Below are positions 9,583 through 18,846 of a DNA stretch of 64,000 bases, in pieces. The notes under the pieces are model-generated. The model saw only the letters and a list, made by a program, of their open reading frames with translations, was not told where the DNA came from and did not search any database. The translations under genes were made by a program, and so were the position numbers. This DNA is from Cryobacterium sp. PH31-L1. Lineage in GTDB: Bacteria > Actinomycetota > Actinomycetes > Actinomycetales > Microbacteriaceae. The stretch's first letter is position 1; each line of letters starts with the position of its first letter. Where the stretch lies: positions 310,001 through 374,000 of the forward strand of contig NZ_JASISM010000002.1 of assembly GCF_030063145.1 (NCBI RefSeq), written 5' to 3'.

Positions 9583-9603
9583 AATATAGCTACGGGCTAT
9601 ATT
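9583..9603 (+). terminator. AT-rich hairpin after ygfZ
   Basis: AATATAGC and GCTATATT form an 8-bp stem around a 5-nt loop, followed by TTC, 15 bp after the ygfZ stop. It is AT-rich against a GC-rich background. It could be a weak terminator or part of a degenerate insertion. Confidence 0.4.
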
Positions 9604-9640
9604 TTCACGGCCTCGGCCCGAGCTGGGTGCCCTGCAACTG

Positions 9641-9710
9641 CTGCGGAGATTCTCATTCGCAGCCCCTGAAAGATGGCAGATTGGGCCTGGTCCCTCCGAA
9701 ATCTCCGCAG
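9641..9710. repeat. 70-bp intergenic inverted-repeat element
   Basis: CTGCGGAGATT at 9641-9651 is exactly reverse-complemented at 9700-9710, and similarity extends a few bases outward (AACTG on both sides). The interior is non-coding. Layout (short terminal inverted repeats around a 50-60 bp core) and the AACT..ATT border resemble the 4715-4806 element, but the sequences differ. Confidence 0.5.
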
Positions 9711-9832
9711 TTTTGTCAGCCGACACGAAGAGGATGCGGCCGCGCGCGCAATCACGCGGGTGGCGGCATCCGTTGTGGCCCGACTTACTGCTGCAGCCAA
9801 CGCCTTCCCGCGCACACACTGACCACCCTCGA

Positions 9833-9838
9833 TAGAGT
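9833..9838 (+). promoter_or_regulatory. -10 box TAGAGT of gpmA (leaderless)
   Basis: TAGAGT, six bases, then the gpmA ATG. No ribosome-binding site is visible, so initiation at the A of the ATG is likely. Confidence 0.45.
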
Positions 9839-9844
9839 GGGCAC

Positions 9845-10597
9845 ATGTCTGCCCCCTACACACTCGTCCTCCTCCGCCACGGCCAAAGCACCTGGAACCA
9901 GCAGAACCTGTTCACCGGCTGGGTGGACGTTCGCCTCAGCGAGCAAGGCACCACCGAGGCCGCGCGCGCCGGCGTGCTACTGAAGGACGCCGGCCTGCTC
10001 CCCGACGTGCTGCACACCAGCCTCCTCTCCCGCGCCATCCAGACCGCGAACCTCGCGCTCGAAGAGGCCGACCGCATGTGGATCCCGGTGAAACGCTCCT
10101 GGCGCCTCAACGAACGCCACTACGGCGGACTGCAGGGCCTCGACAAGGCCGCCACCCAGGCCAAGTTCGGCCAGGAACAGTTCATGCTGTGGCGCCGCTC
10201 CTACGACACCCCGCCGCCCGTGCTCGACGACGCCAGCGAATTCTCGCAGGCGCACGACGCCCGCTACGCCGACCTCGGCACCGACCTGCCCCGCACGGAA
10301 TGCCTCAAGGACGTCGTCGAGCGGATGCTGCCCTACTGGCAGTCCGACATCGTTCCCGACCTGCAGGCGGGCAAGACCGTGCTGGTGACCGCGCACGGCA
10401 ACTCGCTGCGAGCCCTGGTCAAGCACCTCGACGGCATCAGCGACGCGGACATCGCCGAGCTGAACATCCCCACCGGAATCCCGCTGGTCTACCAGCTCGG
10501 CGAGGACTTCATGCCGCTTAGCCCTGGCCAGTACCTCGACCCCGAGGCCGCAGCCGCGGGCGCGGCCGCCGTAGCCGCCCAGGGCAACAAGAAGTAG
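9845..10597 (+). CDS. gpmA: 2,3-bisphosphoglycerate-dependent phosphoglycerate mutase
   Basis: 250 aa, normal length. It interconverts 2- and 3-phosphoglycerate in glycolysis. The N-terminal [10 protein letters not shown] motif provides the phospho-histidine (His12), and [10 protein letters not shown] provides the second catalytic His near residue 183. SRAIQTAN and [12 protein letters not shown] are typical of dPGM. A strong terminator follows the stop. Confidence 0.96.
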   Translation: MSAPYTLVLLRHGQSTWNQQNLFTGWVDVRLSEQGTTEAARAGVLLKDAGLLPDVLHTSLLSRAIQTANLALEEADRMWIPVKRSWRLNERHYGGLQGLDKAATQAKFGQEQFMLWRRSYDTPPPVLDDASEFSQAHDARYADLGTDLPRTECLKDVVERMLPYWQSDIVPDLQAGKTVLVTAHGNSLRALVKHLDGISDADIAELNIPTGIPLVYQLGEDFMPLSPGQYLDPEAAAAGAAAVAAQGNKK

Positions 10598-10605
10598 GGC
10601 ACGTG

Positions 10606-10638
10606 AAAGGCCCCGCGAGCGGATGCTCCGGGGCCTTT
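10606..10638 (+). terminator. Intrinsic terminator of gpmA
   Basis: A 10-bp perfect stem AAAGGCCCCG/CGGGGCCTTT around a 13-nt loop (which contains GCGGATGC), 8 bp after the stop. Confidence 0.75.
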
Positions 10639-10790
10639 CCCATGCGCGGGGCACCCGCGCTGGCTCGCCGCGCCCCCTGTCGGTCAGCGCTCCAGCTAGA
10701 ACTGGCGCGCTCACCGGTAACTGGCGCGCGCACGGGGCGGTGGCATCGCGGCGGCCACCGTGACCGGGCGGCGACATTCGTTCATGCACG

Positions 10791-10820
10791 AAGGCCCCGA
10801 AGCGCATGCTCCGGGGCCTC
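10791..10820 (-). terminator. Hairpin downstream of phoU
   Basis: An 8-bp stem (AGGCCCCG/CGGGGCCT) 15 bp beyond the phoU stop, nearly the same stem sequence as the gpmA terminator. There is no clear U-tract on the minus strand. The gap between the two hairpins (10639-10790) shows only a short direct repeat AACTGGCGCGC and no gene. Confidence 0.5.
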
Positions 10821-10834
10821 TCACGAGCAACAAA

Positions 10835-11491
10835 TCAGACGTTGTCGTCCTGGTGCCAGGCCCCGGTGCCGAGGTACTGAACCTTCTTGGCGATGGACAC
10901 GGCATGGTCCGCGAAACGTTCGTGGTACCGGCTGGCCAGCGTCGCGTCGACGGTATCGGCCGCGAGCCCCTTCCAGGTCTCGCCGAGCACGGCGTCGAAC
11001 ACGCTCAGGTGCAGGGCGTCGACCTTGTCATCCTCGTTGCGGATGGTTTCGGCGAGGTGCATGTCCTGGTTGGTGAGCAGCTCGGTGAGCATATTCGCGA
11101 TGACCACGTCGAGGGTGCCCATCTCGGCGAAGGTGCCGCGCAGCCCCTTGGGGATGACCTTGTCCGGGAACCGGTAGCGGGCCAGCTGGGCGATGTGGGT
11201 GGCGAGGTCGCCCATCCGCTCGAGGGAGGCGCTGATGCGCAGGGCGCTGACCACGATGCGCAGGTCGCGGGCGACCGGCTGCTGGCGCGCGAGAATGGTG
11301 ATGGCGAGTTCGTCGAGCTCGACCGTGAGCTCGTCGATCTTCTCATCTTCGGTGATGGCCTCTTCGGCAAGCCCCACGTCGCTCTCATTGAAAGCGCGAG
11401 TGGCCTTGTCCATGGAGATCGCGACGAGGCGCGAGATTTCCACGAGTCGCTTCTGGACTTCGGCGAGTTCTTGTTGGAATACATCGCGCAT
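10835..11491 (-). CDS. phoU: Phosphate-specific transport accessory protein PhoU
   Basis: 218 aa from the ATG at 11491, which has GGAAGGA upstream. It is an all-helical PhoU protein with two repeats of the three-helix PhoU domain, containing the conserved metal-cluster-type motifs (ASLERMGDLATHIAQ, ASRYHERFADHAVSIAKKV). PhoU couples the Pst transporter to the sensor kinase and represses the Pho response when phosphate is ample. It is divergent from senX3, as in mycobacteria and streptomycetes. Confidence 0.94.
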   Translation of the reverse strand: MRDVFQQELAEVQKRLVEISRLVAISMDKATRAFNESDVGLAEEAITEDEKIDELTVELDELAITILARQQPVARDLRIVVSALRISASLERMGDLATHIAQLARYRFPDKVIPKGLRGTFAEMGTLDVVIANMLTELLTNQDMHLAETIRNEDDKVDALHLSVFDAVLGETWKGLAADTVDATLASRYHERFADHAVSIAKKVQYLGTGAWHQDDNV

Positions 11492-11638
11492 GGGGGTGAT
11501 CCTTCCTTGCCGCGCGAACACGCACGATCGGTTTATGATGTCGAATTCAGGTTAACGGCAGGTGCCGCAGACTTGAACACTTTCTAAAGTACAGGCTCCC
11601 GCACACCGACGCTGCGAACGACGACCGAAGACTGTCAG

Positions 11639-11644
11639 TAATCT
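11639..11644 (+). promoter_or_regulatory. -10 box TAATCT of senX3 (leaderless)
   Basis: TAATCT, six bases, then the senX3 ATG at 11651, implying a leaderless mRNA. No convincing PHO box was found in the phoU-senX3 gap. Confidence 0.45.
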
Positions 11645-11650
11645 GTAGAG

Positions 11651-12832
11651 ATGGAATCGACGTGGCTGGTGTTGCTGTCGCTGGCACTCGGACTCGGGGT
11701 TGGTGCCGGATTCGTGTCGCTCGTGCACGTCGCCGAGCGTCACGGTCGCCGCGCCTCTGAGGTCGTGAACCCCGCAGTGCCGGACGGTATCGATCAGGTG
11801 CTCGACGCCCTCGAGACTGCCGGGGTCGTGCTCGACCCGTCGAACAACGTGATCAAGACCAGCCCGGGTGCCCTCACCCTCGGCCTGGTCTGGAACCAGC
11901 AGCTTGTGCACCCCGAACTGCTCGAACTGGCCCGCCGGGTGCGGCTGACCGGCGAGCCGATCAGTGAAGACCTCGTGCTGTCCCGCGGCCCGTTCGGCGA
12001 CGCGAGCATGCGTTTCCGGGTGCGCCTGGCCCGACTCGGCACCCGCTATGTGCTGCTCCTGGCCGAGGACCGCACCGAAGCGTTTCGCCTCGACGAGGTG
12101 CGCCGAGATTTCGTGGCCAACATCAGCCACGAACTGAAAACCCCCATCGCCTCCGTCGGGCTGCTCGCCGAGGCGCTCGACAAGGCAGCGGATGAACCGG
12201 AGCAGGTTCGCCGGTTCGCCAACCGGTTAACGACAGAGTCGGCCAGGCTCGGTCGCCTCACCCAGGAGATCATCGAACTCTCCCGGCTGCAGGCGCAGGA
12301 TGCCCTCGCCGAGCCCGAGATTCTCAAGGTCGACGACATCGTCGCCGCTGCGGTCGACCAAAGCCGGGTAGTCGCCGAGGCCGAGCGCATCACGATCGTC
12401 ATCGGCAAGAAGTCCGGCGCCCTGGTCTTCGGTGACGAGGCCCTGCTCACCGTGGCCGTGCACAACCTGGTCGCGAACGCGGTGAATTATTCGGTCGAGG
12501 GGTCCCGGGTCGGCGTCGGCGTGCGCTTGCAGAAGGGCATCGTTGAGATCACCGTGACCGACCAGGGTGTCGGAATCGCCGAAGCCGACCTCGACCGGGT
12601 GTTCGAGCGGTTCTTCCGCGTCGACCAGGCCCGGTCCCGGCACACCGGCGGTACCGGCCTCGGGCTGTCCATCGTCAAGCACGTCGTGCAGAACCACGGC
12701 GGCGACATTCGCGTCTGGTCGCAGCCTGGCAGCGGTTCCACCTTCACCATTCGCCTTCCAGAAGCGGCGAAGCCCGTCGACACCATCCAACCGAAACGAG
12801 CCGTCCGTGTGGCGGCAGGAGACACACTATGA
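11651..12832 (+). CDS. senX3: Sensor histidine kinase SenX3
   Basis: 393 aa. One N-terminal membrane helix (about 5-25), a PAS-like middle region, HisKA with phospho-acceptor His in FVANISHELKTP (about residue 160), and HATPase_c with N and G boxes (NLVANAVNY, DQGVGIAEADLDRVFERF, GGTGLGLSIVKHVV). It senses phosphate status through PhoU/Pst. It overlaps regX3 by 4 bp. Confidence 0.93.
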   Translation: MESTWLVLLSLALGLGVGAGFVSLVHVAERHGRRASEVVNPAVPDGIDQVLDALETAGVVLDPSNNVIKTSPGALTLGLVWNQQLVHPELLELARRVRLTGEPISEDLVLSRGPFGDASMRFRVRLARLGTRYVLLLAEDRTEAFRLDEVRRDFVANISHELKTPIASVGLLAEALDKAADEPEQVRRFANRLTTESARLGRLTQEIIELSRLQAQDALAEPEILKVDDIVAAAVDQSRVVAEAERITIVIGKKSGALVFGDEALLTVAVHNLVANAVNYSVEGSRVGVGVRLQKGIVEITVTDQGVGIAEADLDRVFERFFRVDQARSRHTGGTGLGLSIVKHVVQNHGGDIRVWSQPGSGSTFTIRLPEAAKPVDTIQPKRAVRVAAGDTL

Positions 12833-13512
12833 CACGCATCCTCTTGGTTGAAGACGAGAGCGCACTGAGCGAGCCGCTCAGCTTTCTGCTCGAACGTGAG
12901 GGCTATGAGGTCGTCGTGGCCGAAGACGGCCCGAGCGCGATCAGCGAGTTCGACCAGAACGGCACCGACCTGATTCTGCTCGACCTGATGCTGCCCGGGG
13001 TTCCGGGCACCGAAGTGTGCCGGGAGATTCGTACCCGGTCGACCGTGCCGATCATCATGCTCACCGCGAAGGATTCCGAAATTGACATCGTCGTCGGGCT
13101 CGAGCTCGGCGCCGACGATTATGTCACCAAGCCCTATTCCACCCGGGAACTGGTCGCCCGCATTCGCGCGGTGCTTCGCCGGCACGAAGACCAGAGCACG
13201 GCCGACGCGGACACCATGCTCACCGCCGGCACCGTGCGCATGGATGTGGAGCGGCACGCCGTGACCGTCTCCGGCGAGCTCGTCAACATGCCGTTGAAGG
13301 AATTCGAACTGCTCGAATTTCTGCTGCGCAATGCCGGCCGGGTGCTCACCCGCGGCCAGCTCATCGACCGGGTCTGGGGCACCGACTACTTCGGTGACAC
13401 CAAGACCCTCGACGTGCACATCAAACGCATCCGCTCGCGCATTGAGACGGCGCCCTCCGAACCGGTCATGCTCGTCACCGTTCGCGGGCTGGGTTACCGG
13501 TTCGAAGCGTAG
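12829..13512 (+). CDS. regX3: Phosphate response regulator RegX3
   Basis: 227 aa OmpR/PhoB-type regulator. The receiver domain has acidic pocket residues EDE near the N-terminus and the phospho-acceptor Asp in LILLDLMLPG (about residue 52). The C-terminal winged helix ends in VTVRGLGYRFEA. ATGA overlap with senX3 means coupled translation. It is the expected binder of the PHO box before pstS. Confidence 0.94.
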   Translation: MTRILLVEDESALSEPLSFLLEREGYEVVVAEDGPSAISEFDQNGTDLILLDLMLPGVPGTEVCREIRTRSTVPIIMLTAKDSEIDIVVGLELGADDYVTKPYSTRELVARIRAVLRRHEDQSTADADTMLTAGTVRMDVERHAVTVSGELVNMPLKEFELLEFLLRNAGRVLTRGQLIDRVWGTDYFGDTKTLDVHIKRIRSRIETAPSEPVMLVTVRGLGYRFEA

Positions 13513-13523
13513 CCCGAAAGACA

Positions 13524-13561
13524 GCTCAGGCCGCCGCCCCGTAGGGGGTGACGGCCTGAGC
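13524..13561. terminator. Bidirectional terminator between regX3 and the LpqE-like gene
   Basis: A 10-bp perfect stem GCTCAGGCCG/CGGCCTGAGC with a small inner CCCC/GGGG stem, midway between two convergent stop codons. Confidence 0.75.
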
Positions 13562-13571
13562 CAGAAGAACG

Positions 13572-14099
13572 TTACGCGGCGGGCGTTGCCGTCGGCGTCG
13601 GTGTTTCGGTGGGAGTCTCGGTCGGTGCCAGCGTGGGCAGCAGGGTCGAATACTCGCCCTGAGTGCCAGAGAGAACGGGCAGCAGCAGTTCGATGCCGGT
13701 CTCTTCGCCGTACTGGAAGAACACCGGAAACAGCGAGCCGGGCTGGCTGTCCATGTTCTCCAGAACGACCGAGGCCGCTCCCTCGGTGCCGAACGTCACG
13801 GTCGTGTTGGCTTCCACCGGAATGTCCTGGGAGACCTTGCCGGTGCTGGACTCGTACTGCACGAGCACCTGTTGCAGGGTGTCGGTGGGGTTCACGACGG
13901 AGACGACCAGGTTGGCCAGTTCGCCGTCGTCCGAGAGCAGCAGGGCGTTGCGAATGTGAATGTCGCCGACGTCCCCGCTGACGCCGTCGCTCGCGTTGTA
14001 CTGGATCAGGGTGGCCTGCGGTGCGAAAAACCCGCACGCGCTCGTGCCCAACAGAATGCCAGCCGCCAAGACGACGGATGCAGCGATTCGCGCTCTCAC
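13572..14099 (-). CDS. LpqE-like secreted lipoprotein
   Basis: 175 aa from a GTG at 14099 with GGAGG upstream; longer readings start in unsupported sequence. The lipobox LGTSAC gives a lipidated Cys near residue 22. The mature part is an Ig-like/beta-rich domain (VVSVVNPTDTLQQVLVQYES), and the C-terminus is a TPTETPTPT tail. Its position divergent from carD equals that of lpqE in M. tuberculosis, whose exact function is unclear; LpqE-type proteins have been linked to copper handling in corynebacteria, which is not shown here. Confidence 0.7.
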   Translation of the reverse strand: MRARIAASVVLAAGILLGTSACGFFAPQATLIQYNASDGVSGDVGDIHIRNALLLSDDGELANLVVSVVNPTDTLQQVLVQYESSTGKVSQDIPVEANTTVTFGTEGAASVVLENMDSQPGSLFPVFFQYGEETGIELLLPVLSGTQGEYSTLLPTLAPTETPTETPTPTATPAA

Positions 14100-14275
14100 A
14101 AGACCTCCACTTACTAAAAGCAACGATCGATAGGGCCGACGCTGCAAAATTCGCTTTGTCACTAGCTTAGCGGCGTGTGTGAGCGCACGATTGTCGGCCG
14201 GTGCCTCGCGGGGGCGCGCGTACTGTAGCACGTCGAAGCTGTGGTATCCTAGACGTTGCTGAAGGGATCACATCC

Positions 14276-14758
14276 ATGCTGTTTCAGGTTGGCGAAACCG
14301 TCGTATATCCCCACCACGGTGCTGCGGTGATCACCGAGGTTAAGACCCGCATCATCAAGGGCGAAGAGAAGCTGTATCTCAAGCTGAATGTCACCCAGGG
14401 TGATCTCACCATCGAGGTTCCCGCCGAAAACGTCGATCTCGTCGGCGTTCGCGATGTGATCGGCCAGGACGGCCTCGACAAGGTGTTCGAAGTGCTGCGC
14501 GCACCGTTCACCGAGGAGCCCACCAACTGGTCCCGCCGGTACAAGGCCAATCTCGAAAAGCTGGCCAGCGGCGATGTGATCAAGGTGTCAGAGGTCGTGC
14601 GCGACCTGTGGCGCCGCGACCAGGACCGTGGACTGTCCGCCGGCGAGAAGCGCATGCTGGCCAAAGCCCGCCAAATACTGATCAGCGAACTGGCCCTGGC
14701 TGAAAAGACCGACGAAGAGAAGGCATCCACCGTTCTCGACGAGGTTCTCGCTTCCTAA
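14276..14758 (+). CDS. carD: CarD-family RNA polymerase-binding regulator
   Basis: 160 aa, full length. CarD binds RNA polymerase beta through an N-terminal Tudor-like domain ([17 protein letters not shown]) and stabilises open complexes with its C-terminal helical DNA-binding domain. The conserved Trp that wedges DNA is in [13 protein letters not shown] start behind GAAGGGA. The downstream MEP-pathway genes keep the mycobacterial order. Confidence 0.95.
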   Translation: MLFQVGETVVYPHHGAAVITEVKTRIIKGEEKLYLKLNVTQGDLTIEVPAENVDLVGVRDVIGQDGLDKVFEVLRAPFTEEPTNWSRRYKANLEKLASGDVIKVSEVVRDLWRRDQDRGLSAGEKRMLAKARQILISELALAEKTDEEKASTVLDEVLAS

Positions 14759-14776
14759 CAAACTTTTTTCGTGAGG

Positions 14777-14802
14777 GGCGGCGCCGTGAGGTGCCGCCTT
14801 TT
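14777..14802 (+). terminator. Intrinsic terminator of carD
   Basis: GGCGGCGCC/GGTGCCGCC stem (9 bp including one G-U pair), GTGA loop, then TTTT; 18 bp after the carD stop. Confidence 0.85.
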
Positions 14803-14825
14803 GCACGTTCCCTGACGCAGATAGA

Positions 14826-14831
14826 TACCCT
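14826..14831 (+). promoter_or_regulatory. -10 box TACCCT of ispDF (leaderless)
   Basis: TACCCT, six bases, then ATG 14838, directly after the carD terminator. This indicates that ispDF-cysS-rlmB has its own promoter. Confidence 0.4.
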
Positions 14832-14837
14832 CCAGAT

Positions 14838-16151
14838 ATGACTGTTCCTCCCGCCTCCGTGGCCGCGCCCCTGCCCGGCGCTCACGTCGACCCCCCGATC
14901 GCCGACCCTGCGGCCACTACGGTCGCCGTCATCGTGGTCGCTGCCGGCAGCGGAACCCGCCTCGGCCACGCCGAACCCAAAGCATTCGTTCTGCTGCATA
15001 TGCGCCCCCTGCTCGACCATTCCTTAGATTCCATTTTCGGCATGAGCGAGCCGGTGCAGATCATCGTCGTCGCCCCCGGCGACCGGGTAACGGATGCCCG
15101 CGGCATCGCCGTCCGCGCCGCAGCCCGTCGCGCGGCGCCCACCGGGATCGTGACCGTGGTCGCCGGGGGACGCACCCGTCAGGACTCCGTGGACCAGGGC
15201 ATGAACGCCCTGCTACCGAGCGTCGACGTGGTGCTCGTACACGACGCCGCCCGCGCCCTCACCCCCGCAGCACTGTGCGATGAGGTCGTCGCCGCCGTGC
15301 GCGCCACCGGGCACGGCATCATTCCGGGCCTGCCCGTAGTCGATACCATCAAGCGCGTCGCCCAGTCCGGTGCCATTCTCGGTACCGTCGACCGTTCGGA
15401 ACTTTCCGCAGTGCAGACCCCGCAAGGGTTTCCCCGCGCCATGCTCGAGGCAGCCCGCGCCTGGGCAGTGCAGAACGGACGGTTCGAAGCGCTCACCGAC
15501 GACGCAGCGCTCGTGGCTGACGCCGGGCACCCGGTGAGCGTGATCGGTGGGCATCCGCTGGCCTTCAAGATCACGACCCCGGAAGACCTGGAGCGTGCCG
15601 ATCTAATTCTGCACGCTGCGTCCCCGCAGCCCCCGCTGCTTCCGCGCATCGGCACCGGGCTCGACGTGCACGCCTTCGCGGCCGAGGACACAACCGAACT
15701 CTGGCTGGCCGGCCTGTTCTGGCCCGGGGAGCGCGGACTCAGCGGACACAGCGACGGCGATGTCGTCTGCCACGCCATCTGCGATGCCCTGCTCGGAGCT
15801 GCCGGACTCGGCGACATTGGCAGCGTATTCGGCACGGCCGATCCGCGCTTCAGCGGCGCCCACGGCGACGTTTTTCTCGAGGAAACCGTGCGCCTGGTTG
15901 CGACCGCGGGCTTCCGGGTCGGGAACGTCTCCGTGCAGATCATCGGTAACCGCCCCAAGTTTTCACCGCGTCGGGCCGACGCCGAAACGCGACTCGCCGG
16001 CATCCTCTCTGCTCCGGTCAACATCGCAGCGACCACCACGGATGCGCTCGGCTTCACTGGACGCGGTGAAGGCATCGCGGCAACGGCTACAGCGCTGCTG
16101 TACCCTGCGCCCGGTCCGGGTCAGACCCCTGACCTAAACTGGGAGGCGTGA
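14838..16151 (+). CDS. ispDF: Bifunctional IspD-IspF (MEP pathway)
   Basis: 437 aa fusion. The N-terminal IspD (MEP cytidylyltransferase) has the CTP-binding loop [11 protein letters not shown] and the conserved AEPKAF. The C-terminal IspF (MEcPP synthase) starts near residue 270 with [11 protein letters not shown] (Asp-x-His metal ligands), [19 protein letters not shown] and the ending [17 protein letters not shown]. The fusion carries out steps 3 and 5 of isoprenoid precursor synthesis. Fused ispDF is common in some actinobacteria and alpha-/epsilon-proteobacteria; mycobacteria keep two genes at this locus. Confidence 0.96.
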   Translation: MTVPPASVAAPLPGAHVDPPIADPAATTVAVIVVAAGSGTRLGHAEPKAFVLLHMRPLLDHSLDSIFGMSEPVQIIVVAPGDRVTDARGIAVRAAARRAAPTGIVTVVAGGRTRQDSVDQGMNALLPSVDVVLVHDAARALTPAALCDEVVAAVRATGHGIIPGLPVVDTIKRVAQSGAILGTVDRSELSAVQTPQGFPRAMLEAARAWAVQNGRFEALTDDAALVADAGHPVSVIGGHPLAFKITTPEDLERADLILHAASPQPPLLPRIGTGLDVHAFAAEDTTELWLAGLFWPGERGLSGHSDGDVVCHAICDALLGAAGLGDIGSVFGTADPRFSGAHGDVFLEETVRLVATAGFRVGNVSVQIIGNRPKFSPRRADAETRLAGILSAPVNIAATTTDALGFTGRGEGIAATATALLYPAPGPGQTPDLNWEA

Positions 16152-16153
16152 CC

Positions 16154-17563
16154 ATGCAACTGTACGATTCGAAGGCCCAGGCCTTGCGCGACTTTGTCCC
16201 CCTCGAGGCGGGCCAGGTCTCGATGTACGTCTGTGGTCCCACCGTGCAGTCCAGCCCGCACATCGGTCACCTGCGCAGCGCCCTGGTCTACGACCAGTTG
16301 CGTCGCTGGCTCAGCTACCGCGGTATGAATGTCACCTTCGTGCGCAACGTCACCGACATCGACGACAAGATTCTGATCAACGCGAAGGGCTCGAGCGAGC
16401 AGTGGTGGGCGCTCGCCTACCGCTACGAACTCGAATTCACCGCCGGGTACCAGCGCCTCGGCATTCTCGCCCCCACCTACGAGCCGCGCGCGACGGCGAG
16501 CATCACCGAGATGCAGACCCTCATTTCCACCCTGATCGAGCTCGGCCACGCCTATGCTGCCCCCGATTCCTCCGGCGACGTCTACTTCGACAGTGCCAGC
16601 TGGGCCGCCTATGGGGCGTTGACCCACCAGTCGCCCGGCAATATGGAAGCGGCAACGGATGCCTCCCCGCGCGCCAAGCGCGACCCCCGCGACTTCGCCC
16701 TGTGGAAGGGTTCCAAGGCCGGCGAACCTGCCTCCGCAGCCTGGGCCTCGCCGTGGGGCCAGGGCCGGCCCGGCTGGCACATCGAGTGCTCGGCCATGGC
16801 CGCACGCTACCTCGGCGACCACTTCGATATTCACGGCGGCGGACTCGACCTGCGGTTTCCGCACCACGAGAACGAACTGGCTCAATCGAACGCGGCCGGC
16901 AGCGACTTCGCGAACTACTGGGTGCACAACGGCCTGGTCAACGTGAACGGGCAGAAGATGAGCAAGTCGCTCGGTAATTCGGTGTTCGCGGCCGAGCTGC
17001 TCGATCAGGCCCGCGCCATCGTCGTGCGCTACTTTCTGGGCGCCGCCCACTACCGATCCACCATCGACTACAACGACGGCTCGCTGGCCGAGGCCGAAGC
17101 CGCCCTCGAACGGGTCGAGATTTTTCTTGACCGCGCCGATCGACGGCTGGCCGGTACCCGGTTCGCCGGTACTGGCGTCGAGGTTGTGCCCGATGATTTC
17201 GCCGCGGCGATGGACGACGACCTCGCCGTTCCGCAAGCGCTCGGCGTTCTCCACGACACCGTGCGCGCCGGCAACGCCGCGCTGGATGCCGAAGACCTTC
17301 ACGCTGCGGCATCCGCTCGCAGTGAAGTACTCGCGATGAGCGAAGTGCTGGGAATCAACCCTTTGTCGCCCGGCTGGGCCGTGGCAACAGACGAACCGGC
17401 CATGGTGGCCCTGAGTGCGTTGGTCGAGCGCATGCTCGGCGACCGCAGCGAAGCCCGCGACAACCGCGACTACGCCGCCGCAGACCGAATCCGGGACGAA
17501 CTCGTCGCCGCCGGAATCACCATCGAAGACACCCCGTCGGGTGCCCATTGGAGCTTTGACTGA
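16154..17563 (+). CDS. cysS: Cysteinyl-tRNA synthetase
   Basis: 469 aa class I synthetase charging tRNA-Cys. The HIGH motif is SPHIGHL and the KMSKS loop is GQKMSKSLGNS. Zinc ligands are expected in YVCGPTV, HIECSAM and FPHHENELAQ. ATG 16154 is preferred because GGGAGG lies 7 bases before it; a GTG two codons earlier overlaps the ispDF stop. One-base overlap with rlmB. Confidence 0.95.
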   Translation: MQLYDSKAQALRDFVPLEAGQVSMYVCGPTVQSSPHIGHLRSALVYDQLRRWLSYRGMNVTFVRNVTDIDDKILINAKGSSEQWWALAYRYELEFTAGYQRLGILAPTYEPRATASITEMQTLISTLIELGHAYAAPDSSGDVYFDSASWAAYGALTHQSPGNMEAATDASPRAKRDPRDFALWKGSKAGEPASAAWASPWGQGRPGWHIECSAMAARYLGDHFDIHGGGLDLRFPHHENELAQSNAAGSDFANYWVHNGLVNVNGQKMSKSLGNSVFAAELLDQARAIVVRYFLGAAHYRSTIDYNDGSLAEAEAALERVEIFLDRADRRLAGTRFAGTGVEVVPDDFAAAMDDDLAVPQALGVLHDTVRAGNAALDAEDLHAAASARSEVLAMSEVLGINPLSPGWAVATDEPAMVALSALVERMLGDRSEARDNRDYAAADRIRDELVAAGITIEDTPSGAHWSFD

Positions 17564-18714
17564 TGAAGAATCTTGACCGCAAATCGCGCACCGGATCGGT
17601 GCGCAAGGGCAGCCGCGGAGCCCAGGTCGGCTCCGGCGGCCAGGGCCGTCAGGCGCTCGAGGGCAAAAAGCCCACCCCCAAGGCCGAAGACCGTCCGTAC
17701 CACCCCGCCGGCAAGCGCAAGGCCGCCGCCGAGCGGTTCACCGCAGCCGGTGGCTTCAACTCGCGCCCCGCAGCGGATGCTTCGGCCAACCGTGGCAACG
17801 CCCGCGGCGGCACCCCGGCTCGCGGCAGCGCCCCGCGCGGTGGCGCCCGCGGAGCGTCGCAGGGTGCACCCCAGCGCGGCACCGGCAACACCGGCGGCGG
17901 CGGAGCCTCGACCCGTCGCGCCAAGCAGATCGACGAGCACGAGATTGTCACCGGCCGCAACTCGGTGCTCGAGGCGCTGCGCGCCAAGATCCCCGCGTTG
18001 ACCCTCTACATTGCCGCGCGCATCGAAATGGATGAGCGGGTAAAAGAGGTGCTGCTTATGGCGACCAGCCGCAACATCCCGATCCTCGAGGTCATGCGCC
18101 CCGAACTCGACCGCCTCGCCGGTCGTGACGCCGTGCACCAGGGCCTCGCTTTGAAGGTGCCCGCGTACGAGTACGCGCATCCGATGGAGCTGCTCGAACT
18201 CACGATCAGCCGCGGCCACAAGCCGTTGTTCGTGGCCCTCGACGGCATCACCGACCCGCGCAACCTGGGCGCGATCATCCGCTCGACCGCTGCGTTCGGC
18301 GGCCACGGCATCATCGTGCCGCAGCGTCGCTCGGTCGGCGTGACGGCGTCAGCCTGGAAGACCAGCGCCGGCGCCGCGGCCCGCACGCCCGTCGCCATGG
18401 CGAGCAACCTCACCCAGACGCTCAAGGCGCTCAAGGCGCAGGGCGTGTTCGTGCTCGGACTCGACGGTGGCGGCGACGTGTCGCTGCCCGACCTGGGCAT
18501 CGGCTTCGCCGAGCGCCCGATCGTGATCGTCGTCGGCAGCGAGGGCAAGGGCCTGTCTCGCCTCGTCACCGAGACCTGCGACGCGATCGTCTCGATTCCG
18601 ATCAGCGCGGCGACCGAGTCGCTCAACGCCGGAATCGCCGCCGGCGTCACCCTGTACGAGGTCGCGCGTCTCCGAGCCCAAATCAAGCAGGCCAAGCTCG
18701 CCGCGAAGCTCTAG
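17563..18714 (+). CDS. rlmB: 23S rRNA 2'-O-ribose methyltransferase RlmB-like (SpoU)
   Basis: 383 aa. The C-terminal about 250 residues are a SPOUT methyltransferase: substrate-binding domain (EIVTGRNSVLEALRA), then DGITDPRNLGAIIRSTAAFG, VGSEGKGLSRL and the knot SIPISAATESLNAGIAAGV. The first about 125 residues are a Gly/Arg/Ala/Lys-rich disordered extension, common in actinobacterial homologues and probably RNA-binding. Start overlaps the cysS stop (TGATG). The expected target is G2251 (E. coli numbering), inferred from the family. Confidence 0.9.
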   Translation: MKNLDRKSRTGSVRKGSRGAQVGSGGQGRQALEGKKPTPKAEDRPYHPAGKRKAAAERFTAAGGFNSRPAADASANRGNARGGTPARGSAPRGGARGASQGAPQRGTGNTGGGGASTRRAKQIDEHEIVTGRNSVLEALRAKIPALTLYIAARIEMDERVKEVLLMATSRNIPILEVMRPELDRLAGRDAVHQGLALKVPAYEYAHPMELLELTISRGHKPLFVALDGITDPRNLGAIIRSTAAFGGHGIIVPQRRSVGVTASAWKTSAGAAARTPVAMASNLTQTLKALKAQGVFVLGLDGGGDVSLPDLGIGFAERPIVIVVGSEGKGLSRLVTETCDAIVSIPISAATESLNAGIAAGVTLYEVARLRAQIKQAKLAAKL

Positions 18715-18735
18715 CCCTCGCTCTCTTCTCTGTGC

Positions 18736-18802
18736 ACGGGCCCGGGCCCCGAACGCGGGCCCGTGATAGATCATGGGCCCGCTTTCGTCAGGTGGGCCCC
18801 GG
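18736..18802 (+). repeat. GGGCCC palindromic post-stop element, copy C
   Basis: 22 bp after the rlmB stop. The stem carries GC..GC next to the GGGCCC arms where copy B has CT..AG, so pairing is preserved with different bases. The inner loop is GTGATAGATCAT. Confidence 0.8.
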
Positions 18803-18846
18803 TCGCTGCGGTGGCCCCGCGCCCGCGCTTTCCCCATCTTCTCCGA

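Noticed and set aside
11492-11650. PHO box in the phoU-senX3 gap
   Set aside because: Only single GTTAACC-like words, not two heptamers at 11-nt spacing.
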